Assembly (NCBI RefSeq): GCF_964340395.1
Contig: NC_135565.1
Location: 3,955,642-4,019,641 of the forward strand
DNA: 64,000 nucleotides
Origin: Glandiceps talaboti
Lineage: Eukaryota > Hemichordata > Enteropneusta > Spengelidae
Direction of reading: 5' to 3'
The notes beneath the pieces are model-generated. The model saw only the letters and a list, made by a program, of their open reading frames with translations. It was not told the origin of the DNA and did no database searches. A program made the translations under genes and the position numbers. This document shows, piece by piece, positions 48,481 through 60,712 of this stretch (position 1 is the stretch's first letter; each line of letters starts with the position of its first letter).

Positions 48481-48869
48481 TATTACCTAGCACAGTATAA
48501 ACAATTCATTGTGCAGCTTTTAAAGAAAACCCTTCGCTGTATGTTCGCTGTATGTTGCTGTATGTTGCTGAGGGATTTGGACTCGGGGAGGGGGGGGGGG
48601 GTTACTCCCATAGAAAGGTATATGGATAGGTGCCATCTAAGTGAGTCACTTAGCTTTTTAATGAAAAAAAAAATTCCTAAACTTGGATTCCCTATCATGG
48701 GCTAGATAACATATGGGAAACGTCTTCATGCTTTCTAGATAACCTTCACAGCATCACAATACAGGTGATTGACCGGATCCCCCGCAATACCTAACAATGG
48801 GTCTGGGGTGGTTTTTTTGGATTATATATGAGTTTGTTTGAACTTGGGCTGCACACCCCAGTCTGATTG

Positions 48870-49150
48870 TTTTGCCCCCCCCCCCCCCGTCTGTCACCCT
48901 ACGTGGATCGACACGGTCAAGTATATAGCCACGGGCGCTCTGGCCACAAAGCACAGCAAAATATGTTACAGACGAAACAACATCGCCGGTGTCAAGGTGA
49001 AATATCGTATCATTTGACTTGCTAGACCACAGTACATTTCACAATATACAGAAATAGAAACTGAAGAATAGTCCCAGGTATATCATCCCATCAAGTACCC
49101 CCCCCCCCCCCCAGGTGTGTCACCCTATGGGGACCGATACTGCCAAGATT
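48870..49150. repeat. Duplicated poly-C segment, period about 225 bp
   Basis: Two poly-C tracts (about 16 at 48876 and about 15 at 49098) are each followed by similar sequence: GTCTGTCACCCTACGTGGAT at 48889 and GTGTGTCACCCTATGGGGAC at 49114, continuing CGAYACKGYCAAG. Indicates an old tandem duplication or two copies of an element with a poly-C junction. Confidence 0.8.
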
Positions 49151-49154
49151 AACC

Positions 49155-49865
49155 AACAGTGAAAGGTAAAGTTAAGTACGACGCACTGCATATCAATGCA
49201 GCGCTGAAGTACAAACTATGGAATTCCATACTACCTATACGCTGTACATGCTTTGACCGTCCAGTGAGCGAGGACACAATCATTCAATCTTTAGAATTTC
49301 ACTCCCTCGGGACATCGTATCTCTATTTCTATCTAACAAAACACCAAATACAATTTCCTTTTTACGTTCTTGAACTTCCGTTGAACTGTTTAAAATACTT
49401 GTATATCGTCTAATTTTGTTTATTTGAATAACTTGACAAACCAAGAGTGGTTTACTTGAGTGTTGATTTAGACTTCTCGATTGCATGTCATGTCATCCAA
49501 ACGTTCCTGTCAATCAAGTCGCCATGTAAAATACGTATTCTCCACATTGCAAATGTGCCCCAACTCGTCGAGTGTTCATTGTTACTTTGAGTTTGTAATA
49601 GCAAAACTCCAATAGCATGTTTTGTCATATTTTATTCTGATCTTAAGAAAATATCTGGCGCTCCAATGTAGACTTCGAATAGGGTCACATTGTTACTGCC
49701 CTAATCACGTACATTCAATCCAACGTTTAAAAGCAAAGTGAATTAATTGTGGAAAGTCGTCTAAACAATCTACCATGTCCCTCTCTGTCCCTCACTAGCT
49801 CTGTCTCTCTAGACGCTATGACTGTCTCTGTCTATCTGTCTGTCTGTCACTTTGTCCGTGTCCAC

Positions 49866-49899
<34 letters not shown>

Positions 49900-50620
49900 T
49901 TCCCCTCTTTTTCTCAACATTGTTGTTTATTTTAGTATAAATAATAAAAGTTGCAGCATGAGGTTCATCCCTGTACACGTCCATTAAGTTCACTTCAATG
50001 GTCACGATGTGTACGGCTGTTAGGGAAATATCAATCAAAATATGTGTACATTAAAATCATATTCGTAAAAAGTTATAACTATATGAGAGCTTGAGCTTTC
50101 AAATCAATTAATGTCAGATTATAGATGACTTCTGACCCCTAACACGTGCTACTCGTTAGTTGAGGAATTTAAAATTGGAAGAAAACATGAAAATATTCAC
50201 AAATGGAATAAAGCACTGTCAAGCATGTACTTCGGGAATAAATTCAAAATTATTTCAATGTCTTTTCAATAAAAGTTTGCAATCACGTGATACAATTTTC
50301 AAGTTTCTCGAGAGAAAATTGTGTTTGTACAGAAACTATTGCCCTTGAAACTATCAGCCTTATCATCGATAAAGTATGGCGATATGAACTTATTTATCCA
50401 TCAAAAATATTATGCAAATTATTCAATCTTGTATTTTACACAGTTACAAAGCACTCAGTGGTGATTTAACACCCAATCCTATGTGAACCAGTGACACATC
50501 CACACACTACCCCACCTCCGACGTACATTCCACATATTCAAAGTATGAGCTGGGAGTATAGAAAATATGAATCGGCAGGGATAGAAAGTATACGAATCAC
50601 TGAATTTCAACAACAACATC
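49155..50620. other. No gene recognised
   Basis: AT-rich DNA with short CTGT patches near 49830-49895. An 84-codon frame at 49159-49413 has no ATG start near its beginning and no recognisable domain. Confidence 0.45.

Positions 50621-50622
<2 letters not shown>

Positions 50623-50705
<83 letters not shown>
50623..50705. repeat. (CT)n array
   Basis: About 41 pure CT units. Confidence 0.97.
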
Positions 50706-50708
<3 letters not shown>

Positions 50709-50796
50709 CATTATTAACTTGCTTTCCATGTAAGATATTATCTCAATATTTCAATGACATATCCTGGTATTGAATGAGGACTTTGCACACTGTGGA

Positions 50797-51040
50797 TAAA
50801 ATGCGATCTCATTTTGTACTTCGCATTGATTACTACCTTTCAAATACCTCCCTTGAACTATGAAACAATAAAAAAAATGCGATCTGTTCGTATCTTAGGG
50901 CGTTACTTTCACATTGAGTACCACCTTTCGAAAACCATCCTTGAACTGTAAAAAATGCGATCTTTCTGTATCTGGGGGCGTTTCTCCCCCCCCCCCCCAA
51001 TCAAATACCGACTTTAGAAAATCACCCTTGAACTATCGCT
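50797..51040. repeat. Degenerate tandem repeat, about 75-90-bp unit, three copies
   Basis: AAATGCGATCT recurs at about 50799, 50876 and 50946. Each copy is followed after 40-60 bp by a TACCACCTTTCRAAAAC-like word and CCTTGAACTRT. A C11 run interrupts the last copy. Confidence 0.8.
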
Positions 51041-51346
51041 ATGTTGCCTTGATTATTTTCTATGATTATTAGAAAAAGCACTCAAAACGTAACCTAATCA
51101 AAACTTAAAAGGTGAATCAGCGGTTAACATCAGATTATATTACAGCTGTATGAGATGACACCATTCTCTACATTGTTAATCCTGGACTAACAAACGAACA
51201 CTAGCTGCATGTATTGTCATGACAGCGAGACAAAGGCTAACTTTAGACACATTTTTCTTTGGGTGAATACATACCTTCAATTAATAACTTAACCTAGTAC
51301 CATAGTTGTGTGGATGTGTGTTTTAAAATGGGTGTAGATCTATATT

Positions 51347-51558
51347 ATAGTGTGTGTGCGTGTGTGTGTACGTGCGTGTATGTATGTGTATGTGTGTGCG
51401 TGTGTGTGCACATGCGTGCGTGCATGCGTATGTATGTATGTATGTATGTATGTATGTATGTATGTATGTATGTATGTATGTATGTATGTATGTATGTATG
51501 TATGTATGTGTGTATGTATGTGTGTATGTATGTATGTATGTATGTATGTAATGTAATG

Positions 51559-51591
<33 letters not shown>

Positions 51592-51596
51592 ATCTG

Positions 51597-51693
<97 letters not shown>

Positions 51694-51718
51694 GTCTATC
51701 TATCTATGTCTATCTATC
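51347..51718 (+). repeat. (ATGT)n then (CTAT)n array of the inverted module, copy 1
   Basis: GT-rich start, about 30 ATGT units to 51550, then CTAT units to 51718 with CTATGT interruptions just before the unique part. The same interruptions occur, reversed, in the 63-kb copy. Confidence 0.97.
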
Positions 51719-51806
51719 TGATTGACTGTCCACTTATATTCAACATTCATTTATTCTAATTATTGCCATGTCCTCGTTGTTTTCACCTTTTATAATATAA
51801 TTCATG
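51719..51806 (+). mobile_element. 88-bp unique part of microsatellite-bearing module, copy 1
   Basis: 88 bases from TGATTGACTGTCCACTTATA to AATATAATTCATG match the reverse complement of 63148-63235 with one mismatch that I could find (ATTGCC versus ATTTCC). Beyond CATG the similarity stops abruptly. The module order (ATGT)n-(CTAT)n-unique is conserved. It is probably an end of a mobile element whose tail is tetranucleotide repeat, such as a Helitron-like or retroposon end. The class is an inference. Confidence 0.75.
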
Positions 51807-51809
51807 CGT

Positions 51810-52440
51810 ACTGATACAGTGATAGAACAGCGAGTATCGTTCGTGCCTTCGGCACTCACAGTTCCTATCAGTACACATTGGTATCCAGTGTTACGGAGTG
51901 AGCCAACCACTTTGTTTTAGATGAAACGTAGCAAAAAAAAAGGCACAAACGACTGTCGACAGTCTAGCCAACTACGTGCTCTTCTAAGATGAATCGGCTG
52001 CGGTGAAAAATTTGCGTGGGTTGATCTACTTCGATTGATACAAGCAAACAATCTCAAATTCTAATATATTCATAGGAAGCAACGGCACAGCATTTTCTGT
52101 TGTCCAAATCGCCTAAGGCAAGAATAAGTCCTTGATACAAGATAACGTACACAATTCTAAGAGATATTCACAACTAAATTAAAGCTACCTCGGTCCGAGG
52201 AATTAAAATGTCTTTTTAGATATGAGTAACTTATATTGTAATGTTCACTGGCGTACACATTTTCGCGCTCTTCAAGTGAATATATGGATAAGAAACTGGT
52301 ATTTATTTGGATTTATAAATTGATAAATGACTTTGCTATGTTTTTATTATGTGAAGCCACACAACCTCAGTTCATACTCATGTCGATAATGGATGTGACG
52401 TAGTGATTATTTGTGCTTACCAAGTTTCTTTACAAATCAC
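51810..52440. other. No gene recognised
   Basis: Unique DNA with a small GTGCC-TTC-GGCAC hairpin near 51854-51866. Confidence 0.5.
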
Positions 52441-52442
52441 TT

Positions 52443-52664
52443 CCTTACATACATACAATGTATACATACATACATACATACATACATACATACATACATA
52501 CATACATACATACATACATACATACATACATACATACACACACATACATACATACACACACATACATACATACATACATACATACATACACACATACATA
52601 CATACATACATACATACATACATACATACATACATACATACCCATATACATACACACACGCATG

Positions 52665-52701
<37 letters not shown>

Positions 52702-52715
52702 ATGTATATATATAT

Positions 52716-52787
<72 letters not shown>
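52443..52787. repeat. Compound (ATAC)n-(ACAC)-(AT)n array
   Basis: ATAC units with ACAC interruptions to about 52675, then AT runs at 52679-52700 and 52721-52787 separated by a short ATGTATATATATATTGTGT stretch. Confidence 0.97.
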
Positions 52788-52792
<5 letters not shown>

Positions 52793-52909
52793 TAACAGAC
52801 TTTCTAAACTTTGTTCGAGTTTTTTTAAATTATTGGGTTACACACCCTGACTTCCACCCTGACTTAAGTCTAAGCTATGCTTAAATGAATACCCGTTGTT
52901 AAATATGGA

Positions 52910-52912
<3 letters not shown>

Positions 52913-52954
<42 letters not shown>
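52913..52954. repeat. (AT)n array
   Basis: About 21 pure units. Confidence 0.97.
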
Positions 52955-52957
<3 letters not shown>

Positions 52958-53090
52958 TCTGATTCCTGATGTTTATTTTTAGAGAGACGTATCACGGTAC
53001 TACACTCAGAGTTTGCAATTAAAATTGTCTCCTTGTCTGATTGAATTATACATAAATTATTATCTCACGATTATCGCTTCTCGGGGACAC

Positions 53091-53135
53091 GGTGGTTAAC
53101 AAGACGGTGGTTAACAAGACGGTGGTTAACAAGAC
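53091..53135. repeat. Three copies of GGTGGTTAACAAGAC
   Basis: A perfect 15-bp tandem repeat, three units. Confidence 0.95.
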
Positions 53136-53408
53136 GCTCATTTTACAACCACAGGCAAGGATTTTTTCCTACTCTATGTCGTAACTTATGATACTGATAC
53201 GTGTGCATACATACATGTTTGTGATATGTGGTGTGGATACCACAGGGGACTCAGGCTTAATAAGTACACTTAATTGTTTTTTGTTTACGACAAATCATTG
53301 TGTCAAGAACAAAGATGAATGTATTGAGAAGTCTGACGTTCTCGAGCCGAATTCATTCATCGTTTTGTACTAATTTTTTTACAATATAACATGTATAATA
53401 ATGCTAAC

Positions 53409-53419
53409 GTGTGTGTGTT

Positions 53420-53470
<51 letters not shown>
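53409..53470. repeat. (GT)n array
   Basis: About 28 GT units with TTTGTTT near the start. Confidence 0.97.
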
Positions 53471-53473
<3 letters not shown>

Positions 53474-54728
53474 TAGGGGTTATAACCGCAAAGCGATCTG
53501 AGCACAGAAACTTTAAAAGTAACATTATGATTAATTATAATGACAACTCTGTCGTAAATTAAAGATTGAAGTGTCTTTGTTGTTTACAGTAAGCCACTAT
53601 GGCTATGGAGAAAAAAAATATTTGAAATTATCACGCTTGAATGAATCACATACTAGTAGACCAAGAGAACAGGAAAGTCGATAGAATTGTACTAGTGTGT
53701 ATGTGTGTGTGACACAATCATACATTGCAATAGCACGTGCATAAACATTCTTGTGTGTCGTGTTTTGATAAACTTTTCATTCACCAGCTGTAGATTAAGG
53801 GTCATCTGTAACATAAGACTACCTGTAAACTTAATAACGCTATTCTGCTATCCGTTACCGCCTCACTATTGAATAGAACCTGAAGAACTTATTGTGGCAA
53901 AGCTGCAAGAAATCTTGCAAATATATTTGGTAAGCGACCGCTCCTGAGGTTTTCTTTGGTTCAAATCATGAGCAAAATATTTCGTACGTAAATTTGAACA
54001 AATAAAAATGACAGTTATATAGTGGAATAGTATCAGTAGCGATAGTCCTAAAGTCTAAAGGTAGACTACTATAACATCAATAATAAGCGGTGACGGCTGA
54101 GGTAAAATAATTGATGTCTTTTCTACAGCCAAAGTTTCCATCATTTCATTGTCATACATTTCTCGCACCAGTGACGTTTTTCGATAACTGTTTTTTTTCT
54201 CTCTCTAGTATACACGTATTTTCTGACAAGACGAGAGATCGATGTGTTTGTCGTATTCCCGGGAATTTCCCTTTTCTACTCCCGAAGGAATCCAATAAGT
54301 GACGTAGCTACAAATCCAGCAATATATCCTCGTTTATCAGTGACGTGTAGTTAAGGATGAAAAACAAAACAAATTGCTACTAAATTCTTTGCTGTATTAT
54401 AAATGATATGACTAGTCTAGCTACTATCCGTGGCATCCAATCATCTCTTCACACCGTCTAGGTAAATGAGAAATCATGAAGCAATAGTTGTTCATGCAAA
54501 TGAGTAAGCCTCCAATTGCTAGAATGATGTACACAGTGGAAAAGTAGTGTAAATGCCCCAATAAACACTCACTTATCATTGGCCAGATTTCTGTGATTGA
54601 TTATTAAACAAAGATATTATGTTAATGTTAAAGTGTATAACTGATATACAGCTATCAAGTGGGGGTATTACTGATGTCAACACGGTCTCATCATTACGTC
54701 AGTTCATGTAATAATTGTTTATAAGTAA
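53471..54728. other. No gene recognised
   Basis: Unique AT-rich DNA. Only short chance frames. Confidence 0.5.
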
Positions 54729-54780
54729 CTGTACAATCACAGACCCTACACGAAAGGGTCGTGTAGGGTCTATGGTACAG
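54729..54780. repeat. Hairpin: 13-bp stem inside a second 6-bp stem
   Basis: AGACCCTACACGA (54741-54753) pairs perfectly with TCGTGTAGGGTCT (54759-54771) over a 5-base loop. CTGTAC (54729-54734) pairs with GTACAG (54775-54780) outside an asymmetric internal loop. The layered pairing is unlike simple slippage. It lies about 60 bp from the MITE copy at 54838. Confidence 0.8.
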
Positions 54781-54837
54781 TCGAAATCACGAACGTTGAG
54801 TACGGCTCGGAAATAAACTCTTTGAACTGTTTCTGTT

Positions 54838-55145
54838 AGGCGTAAAAAAATGTGTGGTTCCGATTACATTCAATTTTAAAATAGGTGGGGGAGGTAGATT
54901 TTTTATTTTATATTATTGTATATTTTTTCATGTGTGAGTGTCTAGTTCAGGTTGTCTATTGTTTTCCAAATGGTCTCTGTGTTGTTTATTTCTTCCTATC
55001 AGACGTACAGCCATTACAGATTGGAAGAATAGTTTTATATTGTCTTTTTAAGTTGATGTCAGTTTCCGCACCCACTATTTCTTACGAGACATCACGATTT
55101 TCGTGATTTTATTATTATTTGTCTCGAATACGTAAAAAGACATGT
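54838..55145 (-). mobile_element. MITE family copy C (truncated, opposite orientation)
   Basis: Starts AGGCGTAAAAAAATGTGTGG then TTCCGATTACATTCAATTTT, which is the reverse complement of the right end of copy B. The interior (CTAGTTCAGGTTGTC, GGTCTCTGTGTTGTTTATTT, TAAGTTGATGTCAGTTTCC) matches copies A and B in reverse. Similarity fades after ATTTGTCTCGAATACG at about 55130, so roughly the last 70 bp including the second terminus are missing or diverged. Confidence 0.8.
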
Positions 55146-55555
55146 ATAATATTTCTAAGTAAAAACTACGAGTGATTCATAGATATAAATTTAACAAACT
55201 CCGGGGGGGGGGTGTCACTAATTGAAATTCGTGTCACGCTATTTGACTCAGTCATACTAACAATTGGTCTTGCCGGAAATTCAACGACCGTGTACTGGTA
55301 CAGTTGAAGGAAATTACTACACAAGTTATTACACATGGGTTTAAAATACACCCTATCAATATGTGAGTTAATTCAAATTTAAATGCACAGATTTACATAG
55401 TTATAAGGATCCTTATCTCAAATACACGGAAAGGTAAACTCTAAGCTTATACTGAAATCAATGTCAATTTACTATTGCAGCATAGTAGTCTAGTAATTTA
55501 ATTTAAGTACAAATGAATTATCTCTTTCCGTTTAATTCTTATGAGTTGCTTCCAA
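55146..55555. other. No feature except a G9 run
   Basis: Unique AT-rich DNA with a G9 run near 55203. Confidence 0.5.
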
Positions 55556-55558
55556 ATA

Positions 55559-55564
55559 CACACA

Positions 55565-55608
<44 letters not shown>
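55559..55608. repeat. (CA)n/(CACG)n array
   Basis: CACG units within a CA run. Confidence 0.95.
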
Positions 55609-55609
<1 letters not shown>

Positions 55610-55972
55610 TATTTCTACTGCGGTAGAAATATTTTAGGTTGATTTTAATTTTCTGACATTTTCACGGTGTTTCTATATTTTTGTATTTTCCACATTTTCA
55701 GTTTTTGACTTTGACAATGAACTGAAATATTCACAGGAGAAAATTCACAATGACCCAATGGCACTAACAAGCCACCGTACGCGCGCACGTCAAGTTTATA
55801 TTATCATTAACATATACATGAGTGGTGAGGGTGTCATTTATCAAAATTAAATTTGTCAAACAATTTAATTGCACAGTATTATATTCTGTTGGACGGGTAT
55901 TTCTTATCAATAGCAGACTGAATTTTACTTTATATCTTTTTATCGCATGTCATTTAGCTGATTTTATGGGTA

Positions 55973-56105
55973 ATTTGCATTTATCTACATAAATCTACAT
56001 ATTAAGGTATTAAAACACACATTCAATAAAACATGTCCAACGTAGTAGCTGGTAATTTGCATAAATCTACATAAATCTGCATACTAGTGTATTAAAATGC
56101 ACGTT
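55973..56105. repeat. Tandem duplication, about 79-bp unit
   Basis: Two copies of GGTAATTTGCATWWATCTAC through GTATTAAAAYRCACRTTCAAT. Confidence 0.85.
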
Positions 56106-56527
56106 CAATATAGTTCATCACCCGATGCAATGTCACCTTCTTACGTCATCACGATATTGAAATGTCGACGTTATCAAAGACACGATGCTGTAAACAACCT
56201 AGTATATGTATACGTAGGCATTGTGGCTGGATCTGATACTGTACATGTACACTTTAATGATTATACAGACAATAGGCCATGAGAAATCAGTAAGCTGTGA
56301 CAGCTGTGTTATTCACGTGCATAGATTCATGTCCATGTCTAGCAATAACATCTTATCGTCATATTATTGTTATTGTGTTTTTTGTTCATCATCTCTGTAT
56401 AGTGGATTCAGATAACACTTTGTTGATGACTTTCAATTCAACAGAAACATTTGAATTCAATCCTTTAAAGTATCAACATGTTTGTCAAGATATGTTCTTT
56501 TAGTAACTACTATACGCCAATTAAATG

Positions 56528-56625
<98 letters not shown>

Positions 56626-56705
56626 ATATATATATTTAACTATCTATAGCTACCTATCTATCTGTTTGTCTGTCTGTCAGTCTGTCTGTCTATCTACCTA
56701 CCTAC

Positions 56706-56742
<37 letters not shown>

Positions 56743-56806
56743 ATCTATATACCTACCTACCTACCTACCTACCTACATATCTATTTATCTATCTATCTAT
56801 CTATCC

Positions 56807-56858
<52 letters not shown>

Positions 56859-56995
56859 GTCTGTCTATCCATCCATCTATTTTTCTAATTGTTTATCTAA
56901 TACTTTATTTATTTATTTATTTATCTATCCATTCATTCATTTATTCACGTATTCATTCATTCATTCATTCATTCATTCATTCATTCATTCATGCA
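56528..56995. repeat. Compound (CTAT)n/(CTGT)/(CTAC)/(ATTC)n array
   Basis: A 470-bp chain dominated by CTAT with patches of CTGT, CCTA and ATTT, ending in an ATTC array (56948-56991). The 187-codon Ile/Tyr/Leu/Ser frame across it is a repeat artefact. Confidence 0.97.
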
Positions 56996-57099
56996 TCAAT
57001 TTATTTTCTTACTTACATACATGTATCTCTGTTGTTATTTTTTATTCACGTAAACAGTTATTCATCTTCCCATTTTTCTATTAATTAGTTGATTATACA

Positions 57100-57800
57100 A
57101 TTAACATTGTAACAAAATTATTTACCCTTTTGTCTACCCTAGTAGTTTGGAAATCACAGAAATTAGTAGCAAACAAAACACACAATGATGTCCTATGCAA
57201 TGTCCTCATGTCAGACATTTTGTATTGATACAACGGTACAATTATCGCTAACCGTATTTCAAAGTGCGTGCATCTTGTCACTTTGAGAAAAAGGAAGCGG
57301 GTCTCAATTTGAGACCAATTATTCTAGTTCTATAAGTAAAATTCCAAGGTTATTGCAAAGAATTTACCAGATCCGCAGACGGGTGTGGCTGTTTATGTTT
57401 TTAATTTAAAGAGAACGATCAACTGAATAACATAAAAAGAATGGGCGTGAACGAGGCTAGAGTTTTATCGTTCCATAATTTCTACAACATTTTTTCGCGC
57501 GTTTTTCATAATTACCTGCATCTGACTGTACATGTGTGATAATGCAGTTTTCATACTATAAATATAGACACATCTAAGGAATTTGCTTCAAAAGTGACCA
57601 TAATGGGTTCTCTTTTAGTTTACAATAATTTTACAAGAGGTTATTACGTCATAATCCCACAAACGGCGAGTTTTTCTTATTAGTCACGCATTCTATGTTC
57701 CTTTTATTTCAAAACAGGATGAAATCTCCAATTTAAATGTAGCCGCCATTGTTCAACCAGTAAGCTGTGCACTGTACATAAACGTCTATGGTCCGATGAT
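57100..57800. other. Unique DNA with a 17-base palindrome
   Basis: GGTCTCAA-T-TTGAGACC (57300-57316) is a perfect 8-bp-arm palindrome. An ATGGCGGCT word lies on the minus strand near 57748-57756. Neither can be tied to a gene. Confidence 0.45.
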
Positions 57801-57802
57801 TG

Positions 57803-58014
57803 TTAACTTTGAATGGAAGAAAAGGACTTAACAATCTTAGCCGATTGTCCTACACGGTATGCTGTGCATGTACTATCGTTTCTTGAGTAGCCATTGTCCC
57901 GAATTGGAATGAACCTGTTAGAGGAGCGGCCTTTCATTATATAGCAGAAATTCGGTTCTATGGAGTCGGGGAAAAATGCGATAAAAGTCCACCGCAAATA
58001 CAGGGTTTTAAGGT
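57803..58014 (-). CDS. Possible exon 2 (terminal) of a two-exon gene, unknown
   Basis: The AG acceptor at 58015-58016 is followed by AC, then 69 further codons to a stop at 57803-57805. Joining to the single G left by the exon at 58182-58293 gives GAC (Asp) and keeps the frame open. The part begins LKTLYLRWTFIAFFPDSIEP and continues polar, with two cysteines. No domain is recognised. The intron would be 167 bp, and its acceptor tract is only moderately pyrimidine-rich. Phase compatibility of two adjacent open segments on the same strand is the main argument. The alternative is coincidence of two chance frames. Confidence 0.28.
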
Positions 58015-58181
58015 CTGTACTTTTTATAGGCGACACTTAAGATATAATAAAAGCTATTTTGATTCGTTTGATTATCTGTTCCTCCCATTCCCCGAGGATA
58101 AACTTGTTGACATCCACAGATCATAAATTGTTTTCAACTTTTCACTTTTGAAATCTGTGACAAGCCGAAAAGACCACTTAC

Positions 58182-58293
58182 CCCCAATATTTGTGTCGTT
58201 ACCTAGCCCGTGACGGAACTCAAACAAAACTACTCTGAAGAGGACCATGTGATATTGGGTTTGGAGTGTCAGATCACCAGAAGAGACTGACAT
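58182..58293 (-). CDS. Possible exon 1 of a two-exon gene, unknown
   Basis: ATG at 58293 (A at -3) opens a 37-codon frame plus one base, ending GNDTNIG before a strong donor, G/GTAAGT at 58181. The peptide starts MSVSSGDLTLQTQY and has an alternating hydrophobic stretch MVLFRVVLFEF that could be a beta-strand of an extracellular or lipid-binding domain. No family is recognised. With the downstream segment it would give about 107 residues. A longer gene with further 5' exons is possible because the initiator is not confirmed. Confidence 0.28.
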
Positions 58294-58299
58294 AATGGC

Positions 58300-59490
58300 T
58301 TGTTGATGACTTTATCTGATGAAAACTGATATCATTCGAAAATAAGCTGCGCAATGTATCCGCCAGGTGCACTGAGTCAACTAAATAGCATCGTTTTATT
58401 TTCCCAGGGTTTTCTTTGTAGATGGCAAACCCTACTTCAACGTTCCCAGTTTACTGTTGTTGAAGGTCTCGGGACTATATATATATTCTTATATTATACA
58501 ATGATTACTTCGGTTACAATTTGCTAAAAATATACAACAAATGTTCCTGGTGTACCACCATGGAGATAACGACATTTATTTGCACTTTCTCAGATAGTTG
58601 TCACATTTTGAAGGACTCCTCAAATAAACGATTGTGGATCATCATCATCGTATTGCGCTGAGTTCATTCACCGCCCTACCCCGAGGCTAATGACTGCACA
58701 ATCTCCAACAACACCATTTTCCAAGGAATTTGCCGCTATATGTACCTACTGTAAGGGACTTGTCATAAATTGGGGGAGGAGGGTTGGTGTTTTCAGATGT
58801 TCAGTACTTAACAAATATTGCCCCTCCCCAAGGCATTACACAAAATCATTACTGTCCGTCCCTCCCTTTCCCGTGTCATTTAGTGATCAAAACATATTGC
58901 ACAGAAATAGTGACTCTCCTACAAGCACTTGCATGAATAACTGTGACCATCTTCACCCCCCCCCCGTAATTTGAGCCCAGTCCCTAACGATTTAATCATT
59001 GTTACAATAATATCAATAACATTTTGTCTGTTAGTCGAATAACCGGCTGGGAATATAGCACTATCTTGCTGTATGAAATGTGTCGTTCGTTACAGTTCAA
59101 ATTCGCGCGTAGAAGATTATCGACAAATTGCAACATCGTGGCTCTTTGTCTTACACTTACAGATACATTGCGAAATGAAATGGTGGCGGTTGAAAAATGC
59201 AATCACGGCATGCGGCATTCCGCTTGTATTAATTTCGATCACTCCATCGTCGACGTTTTTAGCCCAAATAGTTAAGATTTTTTTCTAATTAGTAAATATT
59301 TAAACAAAGTTGTACAAAAATACAATGTCATAAATAGCTAGTACTATCTAGAGCTGATTTGACAGCAAGTATTTATTTGAGCAGACTCACCTAGCGTACC
59401 GGCAGCTTCTTTGGGTCTGACCAAAATTCACGCCCTCCAAATTGTCTATATTATCCGACCGACCTAGGCTACAGAAACCGTAGATTTTAA
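58300..59490. other. No gene firmly recognised
   Basis: Contains a CpG-richer patch at 59020-59275, open in three overlapping frames on both strands with candidate splice sites on both (acceptor CTTACACTTACAG on plus, donor GTAAGT on minus). I could not choose a frame. A C9 run lies near 58957. Confidence 0.4.
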
Positions 59491-59501
59491 CTCCTGTACA
59501 G

Positions 59502-59591
59502 CCCTCAACGACATCGATCGATGCTGAAGTATCAGTCGACGTCTGCGACTACGACTACAGAGGAACCGTAGGTGACGTGTCCTTACCATGA
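59502..59591 (+). CDS. Possible short terminal exon
   Basis: The acceptor TTTTAACTCCTGTACAG ends at 59501. In phase 0 the frame reads 29 codons to TGA: PSTTSIDAEVSVDVCDYDYR then GTVGDVSLP. The segment is CpG-rich, unlike its flanks. Very short and unrecognised. Confidence 0.18.
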   Translation, partial: PSTTSIDAEVSVDVCDYDYRGTVGDVSLP

Positions 59592-59599
59592 ACTTTGAA

Positions 59600-60710
59600 T
59601 GGTAGCTATATGCTGCCCGCAGTATCTTATAAGCCGAAGACGGGTCTCAACTATTATCTTTATAGGGGAGACTTTAATACGACCCTGTGGTCGTGTGAGC
59701 AACCTGGGAGTTTTACCTAATCGTAGTAGCTTTGTTTCTTTTGTATTCACCAGAAATCACTCCTAATATAATAAGAACTGAAAATTACGTTCAACATTGT
59801 ACGGTTTCCAAGGCAACGCGACCGTTTTTAGTACATTCCTAAAAGCGGCCTTGTACTCTGAAAATGCCAATTCACTTGTATCATTTATTGATCACGTGAC
59901 CTATCAAAGCGAATTTTGTACATCTGTCGCTATCCCATGCTGTTTTCGAGACGAACAATAATAACCGCCTGGCAAAAATTGCAACGACAAAACACAACGT
60001 TGATTTTCTGTATTCAAATAGTTCGAATTGTAAATTGATGTTGTCTGTTCAGAAAACATATGGGAATTGCAATGTTTTTTTCAAGAACCAAACAATAAAC
60101 AATTTTTGTTGCCGATATTTTTTTTATGTGTGTTGTGCAAGACAATCAATCAAGTATACACTATCAACACGAAAATCTGACCAGCAAGTTTTGGTATACA
60201 GTGAACGTCACGCTTATTTTCCATGTCGATTGGCGGTTATGTTGATCACAGGTTAGCTTCATTTTTCTCATGATAAGAACGAAAAGCAGCAATTTCTAGC
60301 TTTCATCACTCAGATCACTTTCTTTGTTCTCATTTGATTTTATGTCGTGTTATATTTATTTTAAATAAAGATTACGGGTTGTCGTCGTCTGCTGATAAGG
60401 GCAAACTCCATCGACGGTTTGACCTCGACCGTTAAGTCCAACTAGCTACCAATGTACCTTTGTAAGACTCATCAAGGCAAACACCTTTACGGTGTTACCA
60501 TAAAAAGTGACCTTGTCGTTGCGTTTAATTGCCTCTATATTGCCGCTTGTCAATTTTCAATAGAAGTGGAGAACCTTCGGAAGATTTAGGCGTTTAGTTT
60601 GAACGGAACTGACATTGACATCACAAAACTACATTTTTCCGACTGTACCCCCGTCACTAGTCCGACGTTGCAAAATATGTTAAAAATTAAAACTGCAACA
60701 TCGTGATTTG
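59600..60710. other. No gene recognised
   Basis: Unique DNA with a small ACGACC-CTGT-GGTCGT hairpin near 59680. Nothing else supportable. Confidence 0.45.
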
Positions 60711-60712
60711 TT

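Noticed and set aside
56525-57088. 187-codon Ile-Tyr-Leu-Ser frame
   Set aside because: Generated by the CTAT array. The non-repeat tail has no recognisable domain.
59002-59288. Overlapping open frames on both strands, one with a hydrophobic stretch like a membrane helix
   Set aside because: Three frames are open with contradictory splice signals. Cannot select one, so no CDS was called.
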